Position numbers and translations under genes: made by a program. 64,000 nucleotides of DNA from Hippophae tibetana (Eukaryota > Streptophyta > Magnoliopsida > Rosales > Elaeagnaceae), in assembly GCA_037013495.1 (NCBI GenBank), contig CM072805.1, forward strand, positions 23,876,669-23,940,668. Direction: 5' to 3'. Within the stretch, counting starts at the first letter, position 1, and each line of letters starts with the position of its first letter. Below the pieces are notes generated by a model. That model was not told where the DNA came from, ran no database searches, and saw nothing but the letters and a program-made list of their open reading frames with translations. Shown here piece by piece: positions 49,099 through 60,171 of the stretch.

Positions 49099-49995
49099 CA
49101 CTACTATAAAAGAAGGTACTTAAGTAAAGTCAATTTTTGGAAAAAATTGACTTATAAGCAATTTAAAGTCGGTTCGGTGTAGAATCGATGCTATCCACGT
49201 AGCATAGCGTCGGTTGACACCTGGAACCGACGATACATCCACGTGTACCGTCGGTTCAACACGTCAACCGACGCTACATCCTACGTGGATAAGGTCGGTT
49301 CACACGTAGAATCGACGCTACACACATGGATAAATTATTTTCTCTTCTTTCTTCCCCAAACAGAAACTATTCCAAGCGCTGCATAACTCTCAAAAATCAA
49401 AAACCTCCTCCACTGCTCCTCCACTCTTTCTCATTTTTTGGCCACCTACGACCACCAATTCTAGCGTTGGTTAGTGGGTTTTCTTTCTCTCTAACTAATC
49501 TTTAGATCCCCGATTTTTTTTAGCAAAATACTCAAATTTTTTATACCCATTTCTCACATATAAAACACCATTTTTTCTTCATTTTCTTTATTTTGTCACT
49601 TCATTTACTCTTGTAAGTATTTCTATTAATCCTACGCACTTATTATTCATATTTTTTGTTAATATGTGTTATTATTTATGTGTATAATTTTTTGTATTAT
49701 ATATATAGGTTTGTATTATAATATCAGGAGAAGAATATTATGATCTTGAATAACATAAAACAGCACCATGGTAATTTTTCTACTATTAATTAATGTATTA
49801 TTTTTAAATTATTTGTATTATTTAAACTATTTTCTTAACAGATTTTTTTCCTGGTATTATTTAGTGATCGAATACAGATTTTAATTTGAGTATAATAGAA
49901 AATGAGTAAATTTTGTAAAAAAAAATTAAAAATTTAAAGTCAGTTAATTTAAAGTCGATTTTTAACCAAATTTAATACCTCTTTTTATAGTAGTG
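49099..49995. mobile_element. Non-autonomous CACTA element (897 bp) inside gypsy pol
   Basis: Ends are CACTACTATAAAAGAAGGTA (left) and, in reverse complement, CACTACTATAAAAAGAGGTA (right): terminal inverted repeats starting CACTA. Both sides are flanked by CCA (49096-49098 and 49996-49998), the 3-bp duplication typical of CACTA transposons. Subterminal GTCGGTT, AACCGAC and TCGACTT motifs at 49160-49320 and near the right end fit transposase-binding repeats. No transposase is present. Removing it and one CCA rejoins the interrupted gypsy pol. Confidence 0.92.
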
Positions 49996-49999
49996 CCAG

Positions 50000-51190
50000 A
50001 TCTATAACTTCCTAGAAAAGAAGGACCGTAAGTCCTCAAAGGAAATCAAATGGAAGACAGGTCAATACATGATCAAAATAGGAAGACTATATCGAAAATC
50101 CCCACTCAGGCTTGGGCTCTTGTGCGTAGCTAAAGAAGGATCTAAAAGATTGATGTTTGAAGCACACGAAGGAGAATGTGGTTCACATTCAGAAGGGAGG
50201 AGGTTGTCGCAACTGATTAGGAAACAAGGCTATTATTAGTTCACTATGCTGGCAGATGTCACGAAATACACTTAAAAATGTGATAAATGCCAAAGGTTTA
50301 CTCCATTATCACACATACCTTCAAATACCATGTGGAGGGTGATTAGTCCTTAGTTCTTCTACAAATGAGTGATTAACCTAGTAGGACCCCTACCCCTAGG
50401 GAAAATGTTAAAATAAGTTTCTACTTGTGGTCACTGATTACTTTTCAAAATGGATCGAAGTAGAAACCCTCAGAATAATACGAGAGGAAGAGTTGATTCA
50501 ATTTATATGGAAGTTCATAATTTGTCGTTTCAACCTACCCAGAGAGCTCGTCACCGATAATGGGAGATAATTCACAGTATGAAACATCAAAGAATTCACC
50601 CTCAAGTACAACATTAAGATATGTCATTCAACGCCATATTATCCCTAAGCCAATGGTCAAGCAAAATCTTCCAACAAGCTAATTATCTAACTGTTGAAAC
50701 TAAGGTTGGAAAGCGCAAAGGGAAAATGGGTTAAAGAAATACCTGGTACATTATGGGCTATCAGGACTAGCCCTCGGGGAAGCACTAAGAAGACCCATTT
50801 CTCTCTGGTCTACGGGACTAGAGTGGTAATACCTACTTAGGTCACAATAACCACTACTAGGTCAATTTTGACAGAAGAATAAAATGAGGTAAGTAGAGTA
50901 ATTGAATTGACCCTTATAGAGGAGAAAATGAATGGAGCTTTAAGAAGGATGATCGAGCATAAAATAAAAGTATCATATTATTACAACAAGATCGTGCACT
51001 TCAAAATGTTTTCCAACGGTGATTGGGTTCTCAGAAGGGTATTCCCTAACAAGAATAAATGGATGGATGGTAAAATGGGTGCTAATTGGGAAGGATCTTA
51101 CCAAATAATTGAAACAACACTATGGGGCCTACTTATTGAAAATCATTGATGGAATTGAGGAGGGCATAAGTTGGAATGCCAGACATTTGA
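50000..51190 (+). pseudogene. Gypsy integrase, broken
   Basis: After the CACTA insertion the plus strand resumes with an integrase zinc-finger region (EGECGSHSEGRRLSQLIRKQ near 50170-50225, CDKCQRF near 50280), the catalytic core with many stops, and the C-terminal part open at 50907-51149 (KIVHFKMFSNGDWVLRRVFP, then GANWEGSYQI). Integrase normally joins element cDNA to host DNA. The many stops make it inactive. Confidence 0.7.
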
Positions 51191-51299
51191 AGAAATATCA
51201 CTTATAATGTATATTAATTTACCACTTTCATGTAACATCAGCACAAGCATATCTATAGAATGACTCCCTCAACAAATGGTCATTTCTTAAAAGTTCCAC

Positions 51300-51880
51300 T
51301 ATTTTATGTCACGAGTTGATCACCTTGGTGAAGAACCAGGTAGAACGCCCTAATACTTGTAAAGGTCACAAGTTTCCACCTTGGATAGGAATCAAGTAAA
51401 GCTCCTTCTCATAATGTTTTATGTCATAAACTAATCACCTCGGTTAAGAACCAGGTAGAACACCATGACACTTGAAAAGGTCACGAGTTGTCCACCTTGG
51501 TCAAGAACCAAGTCGACACTCTGACATTGAAGAGAGAGATAAAAACCTCAATCAGGAACCAAGTAACATTCCCTTTCTTATTGTTTTATGTCATGGGCTG
51601 ATCACGTTGGTTAGGAACTAGGTATAACACTGGTGCTTGCAAAGGTCAGGAGTTGTCCACTTTGGTCAGGAACCAGGTTGGTGCTCTAACATTGAAGGGA
51701 GATATAAACACCTCAGTCAAGAACCAGGTAAAGCTCCCCCTTGCACTATTTTATGTCATGGGTTAATCTCCTTAGTTAAGAACTAGGTAGAGTGCCTTAA
51801 TGCTTGCAAGGGTCACGAGTTTTCCACCTCGGTCAAAATAGGTTAGGCTCTAACATTGAAAAAAATGGTAGTCTCAAGGC
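51300..51880. repeat. About 165-bp tandem repeats between integrase and 3' LTR
   Basis: TTTTATGTCA starts units at about 51303, 51419, 51584 and 51750 (intervals 116, 165 and 166 bp). Each unit carries 'gtcacgagtt', 'ccaccttggtcaagaaccaggt' and 'ctaacattgaa'-type phrases, with a shorter inner repeat of AAGAACCAGGTA. Tandem repeats in this position are a known hallmark of Tat-group elements. Confidence 0.8.
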
Positions 51881-52532
51881 TAGTTCACCATCATTAGCAA
51901 CCACCTTAAACTATCCTCCAAGGTCCGTGGAATGGGTTCTAATCATAGAAGGATCTCGGGGTTTACGAATAATCCTAAGGAAGGCTCCAATGAACCATAT
52001 CTCATCAACTCGCATGTAACAAAATGCGTGGTGTTCAGCAAATGCCTCCAAGGGTTTTTTTTTCAGGGAAATAGTTCTAGATATGAGCAAGGCATCTCTT
52101 TGCATCTAGACTCAAAGTTATGATAAGGGAACACATATTCCTTATCACGACCTTAGTGTCGTTCTAAACACTTCTTATGAGTCTTGTGTCGCTAGTAGGT
52201 GATTCCAATCACCTTAGACATAAAAGAAGTATTCCTTCCAATTTTTCTCATTCTCAACAAGAGACACATTCATACCCTAGTCCTTCTTCATAGATATGTA
52301 TACCCTCATCGAGTCTATGATTTTTTGCTTGAGGATGTTAGCTTCATTAAATTTTGTCATCCCTAAATCCACCCCAAGTTCTTGGCATATCAATATCAGG
52401 CATAGTAGATACCTCCACCCATTAGGAATCAACTATCTTGGGCCGAGTTGAGTCCTAATCAAAAATCTCCTTATGAGAAGGTATAGGGGGAACGTCACCC
52501 CCTCCACAGTGCCTTCTCATGAAATTCCACCC

Positions 52533-52618
52533 TGATGAGTGCTTAAAAAGCACTAAAATTATCATGATTTAATGTACTTTAATTGATTAAATAAATTTAT
52601 ATTTGTATGATTTTATCA

Positions 52619-52649
<31 letters not shown>

Positions 52650-54238
52650 TTTTGGAATCACGTGTATTTTTTCCAGGTATTTTAGTTCAAAAATAACTTA
52701 AAGACTCGGAAAAAAAATACTAAAGGCAATACATCACAAATATATTGAGAAAATATATGAGGAAAAGTCAAAAAGATTGAAAAATTGGACAAAATGGGTC
52801 CACAAGGTCATCAAGATTGAGAACCCCCTACAGTTGCCCATTGCTCCAATTCTCGCGCGTACCGGCGTGCGCACCATTCGATCTGTGTTGAGTCCCACGC
52901 ATAGCATCTCGTCTTCATGCCTACGCCATGTTGCGTGCGCGCCTGCACACTCCTTACCGTGTCTCATGTGCACTCGTGCACCCCAACCGCTCATCTGTCG
53001 CACCAATATCCCATCTGTCGAGATTTTTGCGCCCCATACGCACGCCAACTTATCCAAACAAATCAAAATTCAAATTTTGAAGTAGTTTCCCCCCTTTTTT
53101 GGTCTTTTCCTCATCTATAAAAGGACCATATTACCCCATTCCAAAACACACAAATTTTCTAAGCACTTTCTCTCTCTAGAAAGTTTTCATTTTTTTTAGT
53201 TTTTAGTTTTTAAGTTCTTCTCTTTTTTGAGAAGAACTAGTTATGTTTTTATAAATTTTTAGTTTTTTGATTTAATAAATATATATGTAAATCTGTTTGG
53301 AGGCTTTCTAGCAACAGAATTAACATAAAAATGTTATAAGGATTTTATTGAGGTATAATTTTAATGGATTCTTTACTTTTATCTTTTTATCTTTTATTTT
53401 TATATATTATATTTAATTTGTCTATAATTAAATTTAACATGACTGACTGTTTATAAATATGATATAATTATAGCGTTGTTATGTTAGCGAAATATTAAAT
53501 AGGTAAAACATTTTCATAAAATAAATTACTTTTGTTTTTATTCAAGATTTTATATTAAGAATGTTAGAGAGAAATACATTATTTTTCATTATAAACTTAA
53601 ATCTGAAAATTAGATTTTAAGGTTTAATTATTCGGTCTAATTTAGAGTAGTGCTCTTTTATTTGTTGGTACAATCGGCTGGTAGTTAGAATGAAACTCTA
53701 TTTTAAAAGTTTTTTATAAGAACTATTATTTGAAAATGTATTGACGACATATTTTCAGTATTGGTTTTAAAACTTGAAAGTTAGTACTTGAAAAATTAAA
53801 TTCTTAGATTTAATTTGAACATATGGAATAAAGTCTAATTATTTGACTCTTCTTAAAACTGTGATTAGATGGTTTGCTATTTTCTTTGAAATAAAACTAA
53901 AATTTAATATTTAATTAATTAATAGGTCATGCCTAAGGATATTAGGTTGTTAATATTAAACAAAAGAATTTGGACCGTGACTAAGGATACTTTCATACCA
54001 AAAAGAGAAAATCAATAAATATTAATTTATATCTTTAATAAGTTAAATAATATGAGCAAACATAATTAACTTAATTACTATATCCTTAAATACTCTATAA
54101 TTATAAATGATAAATATTTGCATCATTGTTTATTGAATCTATATCTATGTTTATGTTATTAGATTAGGAAACAAACAAACCAAAATATCGTGATAGGATG
54201 TTTAGGACTTAATTTTGTATTGTGATTCATCATCATCA
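52533..54238 (+). mobile_element. Solo LTR (1706 bp) nested in the Tat-like element
   Basis: Begins TGATGAGTGCTTAAAA and ends CATCATCATCA, bounded by CACCC (52528-52532) and TACCC (54239-54243), a five-base duplication with one difference. It contains a GC-rich block (about 52840-53045), a TATAAAAGG box (53116-53124) and a T-rich leader, the layout of a large gypsy LTR in plus orientation. No internal coding region is present, so it arose by LTR-LTR recombination. It splits the antisense ORF. Confidence 0.7.
53116..53124 (+). promoter_or_regulatory. TATA box of the solo LTR
   Basis: TATAAAAGG follows the GC-rich block and precedes a C/A-rich start region ('ccccattccaaaacacacaa'), a typical LTR core promoter. 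Confidence 0.55.
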
Positions 54239-54953
54239 TACCCTGATAAATGTTGGTTATTGTTATAGGCTCCCTCCGATGGAATCATTATTTGAATTGA
54301 GGAAAGGATCTTGTAAGTTTTCCTTAACCTTTCCTCATTCTGGGGCACTAGCCCACTAGTCTTAACCACGGTCGACCAACCCCTTGTGTGATTGGTTAGT
54401 TTCCTAGACCCTTTATTCCTCATTTTCTTCCCCCACGTCCTAGCCATTGATATTTAAGTTTGAGGCATGCTCAACTTAATGGTTGGAGTGATCTAAGTAT
54501 GAGTGGTAGAAGTTGAGGGGTGAGGCAAGATTGACTCGCCTTGTTGGAATAGTTTAACCTTGAAGACCCTGAGTCATCACTAATGTTGGGGTATTAGAGG
54601 CTTTTCTAGGAGCTCGAACTTGAGGCTGAGGTCTTATTTCTATGCATTATTTGTAAAATGTCATAAAACATAAAAAAATGATGGGTAAGGTGCAAGAAGA
54701 AGGGGTTACCTAGGGTTGAGTTTGAAAATAAAAGGAAGTGATTCTTTAAAATCGATCTGAAAATAAAGTAGAAAAGCATTAGACTCTCGAAACTGATTCT
54801 CTAAAAACTCAAACAAATAAAACTATATTTCGAGCTAAATTCTTACCACTGAACTAAAAAACCTTTGATAGCTAGAGCTGATGCGATAGAGCATTTTTTC
54901 TTTACTATTTTTCTGTAGTGTAGGAAATGATGATAAGTCCGACCCAAGCACAT

Positions 54954-54962
54954 CTTTATATA
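54954..54962 (-). promoter_or_regulatory. TATA-like box for antisense transcription in the gypsy element
   Basis: The minus strand reads TATATAAAG about 510 bp upstream of the antisense ATG at 54447. A GT donor-like site (CAGTGGTAAGAA, near 54850) follows, so the antisense leader may contain an intron. Confidence 0.4.
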
Positions 54963-55074
54963 GAGGCACCGAGTTTCTCTCTCCAATCAACTAACATGCA
55001 TTTATTAAGGAAGATGAATGATTCATATCTGCTGCCCAGGAATTAATCTTCCATCCCAGTCTAGAGCTCGATCT

Positions 55075-55094
55075 GAAAGAGTAGGAGGACTAGA
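55075..55094 (+). other. Polypurine tract of the Tat-like element
   Basis: GAAAGAGTAGGAGGACTAGA directly precedes TGTTTGG, the start of the 3' LTR, as required for plus-strand priming. Confidence 0.65.
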
Positions 55095-55432
55095 TGTTTG
55101 GTCATATGGACCGACTTGTAGCCCAGTCCGAGCCGAAGTAAGTAGTTTAAGCCTTAAAGTAGAACACTCTGGATGCCATACCTGACTTTGCACACTTGAA
55201 ACGTACCAACAAGTAGGAGGTCAATCCTAGGGAACCACTCTCCTTGTAAGGTTGACCACCAGCTTGGGCTAGGGTTGACGTCAATCCATGAAATGTTGTA
55301 CTTTATACCGATTGTATTCCCTTGACACCTATATATGTGTACACATTATATGATAGATACATGTACATACAATGTTCTATAAATAAACATTTTAGGGAAT
55401 ACACACATTTAACTAATGCATTTTATTTATCT
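55095..55432 (+). repeat. 3' LTR of the Tat-like element
   Basis: Matches the 5' LTR in long blocks but with many substitutions (for example GTAGGAGGTCAATCC against GTAGGAGGTCGGTTC). Similarity fades at about 55432, before the expected last 60 bp, so the end is deleted or decayed. Confidence 0.75.
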
Positions 55433-56129
55433 ATTATTATATTTAATAATATTCTTTTTCATTAAAAATATAATAACTCAATTGAATAATTATATTAAGG
55501 GATTTTATAAAATATATAATTATAAATAAAATAATATTAATGATTTATTTTATATTAAAATATTGATTCTAATTATGAGAGTTAAGACTTTCCATAGCTT
55601 GAATAAAGTTAATTGGATCTTCTTCTACCACTCCAATATAAAACTCATGTTCTTGGAGAAATAAAATGTAGCCATCTAGTACAATACCTCTCGTTTCCCT
55701 AGTGGATCTTCTTAATGGCATGAGTTCTTGAGGTGATAGAGTTTGTTCTTCTAGAACAATTTCTCGATTGAGAGGTTTTTCGAGATTGTCTTGATTTGTT
55801 GTGTTTTGATCAAAGTCAGGAATATGATCCTGATTAATTCCAATAGCATTTGTGAAAATATCAACATATTCCTCTTCAAAGACAAAATCCCTAACTGTAT
55901 CTTCCTGGCATCTTTAAAGAATCGAGCATTTCTAACTCGAAAATAAACTTAGATGTGTGATCATAAAACTTGAACCAATAAAATAGCAACTCATCCTACT
56001 TGAATCCAATTTCTTTTCATTAGGCCTATAATGATTTGCCTCAGTTGGACATCAATAGATATACATGTGCTTTAAAATAAACTTTTTTTTCATTTTCAAA
56101 GTTCATAAAGAGTTTTAGATGTTGCTTTA

Positions 56130-56610
56130 GTTATAACCCTATTAAAGAGATATGTTGAAGTCTTAAGTGCTTCTTCTTAGAGTGATTTTGATAAGGTAGA
56201 ATAACAAATTACATTCCTCATCGTGTCTTTAAACGTCGTGTTTCATCTTTTGGTAACACTATTCATAGTAGGCAAACCCGACATATTGTACTGTGGAATG
56301 ATACCATATTCCTTTAGGAACTTACCAAATGGTATTAGATGTTATTGACCTGAACTATCATATTTTCCATAGTACTCACCACCAAAGTTAGATATGACGC
56401 TTTTGATCATTTTGTTGAGTTAGTTCTCAATTTCAGTTTTATAATTTTTGAATATATCTGATAATTGTGACTTTTCATGAATGAGAAATAAATAACCATC
56501 TCTAGAAAAATCATCGATGAACATTATAAAATATTGTTTAACATTCCAAGCAACAATAAGGAATGACCCACAAATGTCTGTATGTAAGTTCTAAGACTTC
56601 TAAATCCCTG
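56130..56610 (-). pseudogene. Copia integrase core, broken
   Basis: Minus-strand frames read FIMFIDDFSRDGYLFLIHEK, then SVISNFGGEYYGKYDSSG and MNSVTKR, matching copia integrase (FTDDYSR..., SDNGGEY..., MNGVAER) with catalytic positions partly replaced (SDNGGEY became SNFGGEY). Stops are frequent. Confidence 0.75.
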
Positions 56611-56981
56611 TTGACTTCAGATCTTCTTTTATTGGTTTGTTTTGCTCTATATAGTTAACACAAACATTAAAATGTATGAATCCAAGGGGTTTAAAATTTT
56701 ATCAGACACAATTCATTTTATTCTCCGTTTGGAAATATAACCTAATCACTTGTGCCATAACGTAGTCGAATTTTCACTAGCCAATTTTCTTTTTATAGCT
56801 TGTATACTTAATTGTAGGAATTCTTTAAATAAAGCAATTGAATCAATTAAATACATGTTATATTAACCTGACAAAGAAGTGGAACGAACCAATTTTGAAT
56901 CCTGAAACAAACCAAATTTTTCATTACCAAATGAAAAAGAATAACTAATTTTTTCCAAAGCAATATAGAAATCAAATTTCA

Positions 56982-57233
56982 TCAAACAAATAGTACAATA
57001 AATGTCTCATCAAGACCCAAATAACATCCAATCTTTAACAATAACTTAAATTTTCTTATTACGTCAACTTGAACTATCTTTTCATCATCCATATAGATGT
57101 ATCTTTCACCATCACTTGGCTCTTGACAACACAGGCAACCCTGCATAGACACACTGATATGAGTTATTACACCAAAATCTATCCACCATATGTGTCTAGA
57201 TATCGATATTAAATTAATCTCAAAACAAACCAA
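56982..57233 (-). pseudogene. Copia protease region, mutated
   Basis: An 83-codon frame reads VCFEINLISISRHIWWIDFG, then VITHISVSMQGCLCCQEPSDGERYIYMDD. The catalytic WWIDSGATTHI has become WWIDFGVITHI, losing the D-S-G triad, so the protease is dead. Position between gag and integrase fits copia. Confidence 0.8.
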
Positions 57234-57699
57234 ATTAAGAAGTATACCTTTCTTAGCCTATCATGTATGATAGTTGGTGCAATGCCTCTTCCTGTGACTT
57301 TCAAATCCATGGAAGAAACAACCAGTACATATCAGCTCATCCAGTTTCTTTTTGTTGTTGATTTTGAGGTGTCATATATGTAGCTTCATTATCCTTCTTT
57401 CTTTTACTTCCTTTGTCCTTGTACTTAGAGGTTGAGATCAGATGAGTACTCTTTGTATGATCTTACTTGAACCTTCCATCTTCTTGAACACAATGTGAGA
57501 TGAGCTTATTTAGAGACCAAATCTCTTTTTAACAGTTGTAGCTCACCTTAAACTAGCTAAATTGTGTTGAAAGAGATATTAGAACCAGATGTATCAACAA
57601 TTCCTCAAAGTTAGAAGCAAGATTATACATCTTCATAATATACTCCATTATATTGCTTTTACTCTTATATCTAATTAAAAATAGACTTGTCAAGAGCGT

Positions 57700-58043
57700 A
57701 CTTGTTTCTACCTTTCGTTCTTGACAAACATCTTTTCAATGTTCTCAAGAAAATCCTTAGTAGTAGTTATCTTTTTGGACATTATACCCTTGAATGAATC
57801 CAAAAAGGTTTTTTTAATGATTATCATACACATGCGATTTGATAACTTATACTTTTCCTTTTTCTTCTTTTCATCAAAATTACTCTTACTTGTAAGGGGT
57901 GCAAGAGAATCAGTCTTTTTCGTAAGGTCCAAATCCATGACTCCTAGAACTATCAAGAGATTCTCTTGTCATGACTAAAAGTTGGTGTCATTTAGCATAG
58001 GAATAGATTTGATATTTACAATAATATTAGCAGGATTATTCAT
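57700..58043 (-). pseudogene. Copia gag, broken
   Basis: The frame starts MNNPANIIVNIKSIPMLN, is interrupted by stops near 57970, and continues open at 57956-57708 with IVLGVMDLDLTK, then KLSNRMCMIIIKKTFLDSFK and EFLEN-type phrases (DFLENIEKMFVKNER). This is the characteristic UBN2-type gag of copia elements. Gag forms the particle shell. Confidence 0.8.
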
Positions 58044-58499
58044 AGTTGATTCTAGAAAACAACAAACAAGCAAAATAAGCTTATATAAGTCTTAAAACCA
58101 AAATAATAAATTCAAATAAAAGTAAATCACATCTCAAGATACTCGATACTCCATTAATATTTTATCTTTGAACAACAACATTAATTTGTAAGTAATCAAA
58201 CATTAACTATAAGAATACGTCAAATAATAAATCTTCCTTTAGGTCAAATTATTATTCATGTGTAAAAACACAATAATCATCCTGGTTTTATTACCATAAG
58301 TATACATGCAATTCTATCAAATATTAACCTTTTTTTGGGTATGTTCATACTCACATAAATTACATGCATATAACTGTTTATATTTTAAAATAAATTATTT
58401 TTCACAATAGATATCACTTTGATAACATGTCGCTTTAATTAATTTATTTCAAAATGTATATAAAACATACAAATATTTAAATTTTAAGTTATATAAAAA

Positions 58500-58570
58500 A
58501 TTTGTTGTTAAATTCAACAATCAACACCGATCAACGTTGGTCAATACCTATCAAACATGGTCAATTCTTA
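58500..58570. repeat. GATCAACG/GGTCAA phrases upstream of copia gag
   Basis: 'aacaccgatcaacgttggtcaatacc' is a short run of GATCAA/GGTCAA phrases about 470 bp upstream of the copia gag start. Similar phrases occur at 35450-35510, suggesting the same LTR or leader family. Confidence 0.35.
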
Positions 58571-58826
58571 ATAGGCCATGAATTCAAATCCATATTTTAA
58601 TCTATTAACTCAAATTTATATCTTTAAATACATAAAATTTTCTTTAAGTTCATAAAATACTTGTGAGCTTTTTTTTAAAAATGTCAATTGTGAACTTAAA
58701 AAAATGATTATTTTTGGAATTCAATCTAATACATTATATAAAAACCATAAAAGAAATTCTAGCAATAATTTATTGACTGTTGAAATTATTTTTAAGCTTA
58801 ATATATATATATATATATTGAGCTTT

Positions 58827-59273
58827 CACTACTACAATATGTTTTTTTTGTCTTAGTATTTTAGACTTAATTTTTTTAAAAACCGAGGCCATAGGGTTTT
58901 GGCCACAGTTGACAAAAACTGAGGCTCTAATGTATACATATAGTCTCGAGTTTATTAGTAACCATGGTTGTAAGTTAAATTGTAAAAATTATTTAAATAT
59001 ATATAAATAAATATATATAGCTAAGATTATTAAAATAATAAAATTTTCAATATTAAAATATTGTATGTCATTCATTTAAAAGAAATACTAAAATTACTTT
59101 ACACTTTTTTTATTTTTCTCTATTATTAATTTAATTTAATGTATTTTTATTTCTTTTATAATATATATATATATATAATTCACTCTTTTTGTTTCTCCCT
59201 TTCTTCTTTTCCCCTTTCATTTTTTTCCATTTTTTTTCTTAATTTTCTAATTAATTTCATTCAGCTTGCGCTA

Positions 59274-59306
<33 letters not shown>

Positions 59307-59640
59307 TAATTCCCTTGGTCCCGAGAACCAAAGTTTTTTCCTAAATCATTTTTGGCGTTTGATCATGAGCTCGCGTCGTTCATCCCTCTCACCGAACAAC
59401 GTTGCACCATGCCTCAAGAAATTATCCACGACTTTACCTAACAACTCCTCTTTTCCGCACCTCGCTCGACATTTACAGGAGCTTTTTTCCCTGGCCTTTC
59501 TTCTTCTTTTATCTCTATTTATTTTATGTTCATATTCCCATGTTCGCACCTCGTCGACCAGCCATTTATAGTGTCGTTGATCGTGATCCAGCTCCGGGTA
59601 AGTATGATATCCTCCTTTTTCACAATATCAATTCATATAT
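58827..59640 (+). mobile_element. CACTA-type transposon end, probably truncated
   Basis: CACTACTACAATATG at 58827 is a CACTA-type terminus, followed by subterminal repeats such as AAACCGAGGCC and AAAACTGAGGC. Downstream lies a CpG-richer patch (59360-59600) and a good GT donor (CCGGGTAAGTATG, about 59596), suggesting a first exon of an element or host gene. No matching right terminus or transposase is found in the window. Confidence 0.5.
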
Positions 59641-59916
59641 GTGTTGATTCTTAGTGGATTAATTCTATGCATAATACATTTTAGTTAGGGTTATTTATTT
59701 CATGTATAAATCTATATATCTTAGGATGTTTAATGAGTCATTTCTTAGGATTAGACATTGTTATACAAACCATATCCTCTTATCTGATAATTGCCTCTGG
59801 ATTTTTTTGTGGACTGTATTGCATAAGAACATATCTATAACATGCATAGTGATTTAGGAACTGACTATTTTTGGTGAGTTTAGATTTTGGAAGTATATAT
59901 ATATACTAAAATGCTA

Positions 59917-60171
59917 AGGTGAATGAAATGGCGATTACACTAGCTAATTTCTATCAAATGGGACAAGAAAAAAGCCTAATCCTTAAGAAGGGCCACAGGT
60001 TTAGCTTTTGTAAATATGGTTTTAAAACAAATGAGAAGGGTACGCCTCTAGCTATAGATGTTGTTATATTAACCACTGGTTATAAAAGTGATGAAAAGCT
60101 CAAGAATATTTTCACTTCAGTTTATCTTCAGAAATGCATAATTGGGACTACAACTCCATTCTACTGGTGAT
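59917..60171 (+). pseudogene. Plant flavin-containing monooxygenase (FMO) fragment
   Basis: An 83-codon frame reads LKKGHRFSFCKYGFKTNEKG, then TPLAIDVVILTTGYKSDEKL, KNIF and FQKCIIG-like text (LQKCIIGTTTPFYW) and a stop. This matches the plant FMO segment containing the LATGY motif, here LTTGY, followed by GDEKLKNIF. The N-terminal FAD- and NADPH-binding GxGxxG motifs are absent. FMOs oxygenate N or S atoms in defence and hormone metabolism. It is an isolated exon in transposon-rich DNA, hence a pseudogene or captured fragment. Confidence 0.65.

Larger units (their letters stand above)
51905..54460 (-). pseudogene. Antisense ORF of the Tat-like element, split by a solo LTR
   Basis: On the minus strand an ORF opens at ATG 54447 (MARTWGKKMRNKGSRK) and runs to the solo LTR at 54238. 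Beyond it, from 52532 down, the frame continues coherently (NFMRRHCGGGDVPP) before a stop near 52460, and further coding-like stretches reach about 51911. A TATA-like box lies upstream on the same strand at 54962-54954. Tat-group elements such as Retand and Grande carry antisense genes between integrase and the 3' LTR whose function is unknown. The protein has a basic N-terminus and no motif I can name. Confidence 0.6.
45062..55432 (+). mobile_element. Tat-like Ty3/gypsy retrotransposon, degenerate, with nested insertions
   Basis: Order: 5' LTR (45062-45437), primer site, gag, aspartic protease, reverse transcriptase, RNase H, integrase, tandem repeats, an antisense ORF, polypurine tract and 3' LTR (55095 to about 55432). 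Protease-RT-RNase H-integrase order defines Ty3/gypsy. Wording of gag and pol, the 3' tandem repeats and the antisense ORF fit the Tat group. Stops and frameshifts break all domains. A CACTA element (49099-49995) and a solo LTR (52533-54238) inserted later. Without them the element is about 7.8 kb. The LTRs differ at many positions, so the element is old. Confidence 0.85.
55565..58043 (-). mobile_element. Ty1/copia retrotransposon, 5' two-thirds, degenerate
   Basis: Minus-strand order: gag from ATG 58043 (about 58043-57700), protease (57233-56982), integrase core (about 56610-56130), then the linker before RT (about 55710-55575, reading RSTRETRGIVLDGYIFL and FYIGVVEEDPINFIQAMES). Protease-integrase-RT order defines copia. 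RT itself is absent; the sequence stops at about 55565, near the 3' LTR of the gypsy element. Multiple stops. Confidence 0.8.

Noticed and set aside
52734..53120. Overlapping frames on both strands (for example 52777-53085)
   Set aside because: Same effect in the GC-rich block of the solo LTR; no domain and a promoter position.
59359..59571. Ser/Leu-rich plus-strand frame as a gene
   Set aside because: Overlapping frames are open on both strands, there is no known domain, and it sits inside a probable transposon. Noted only as an exon-like patch.
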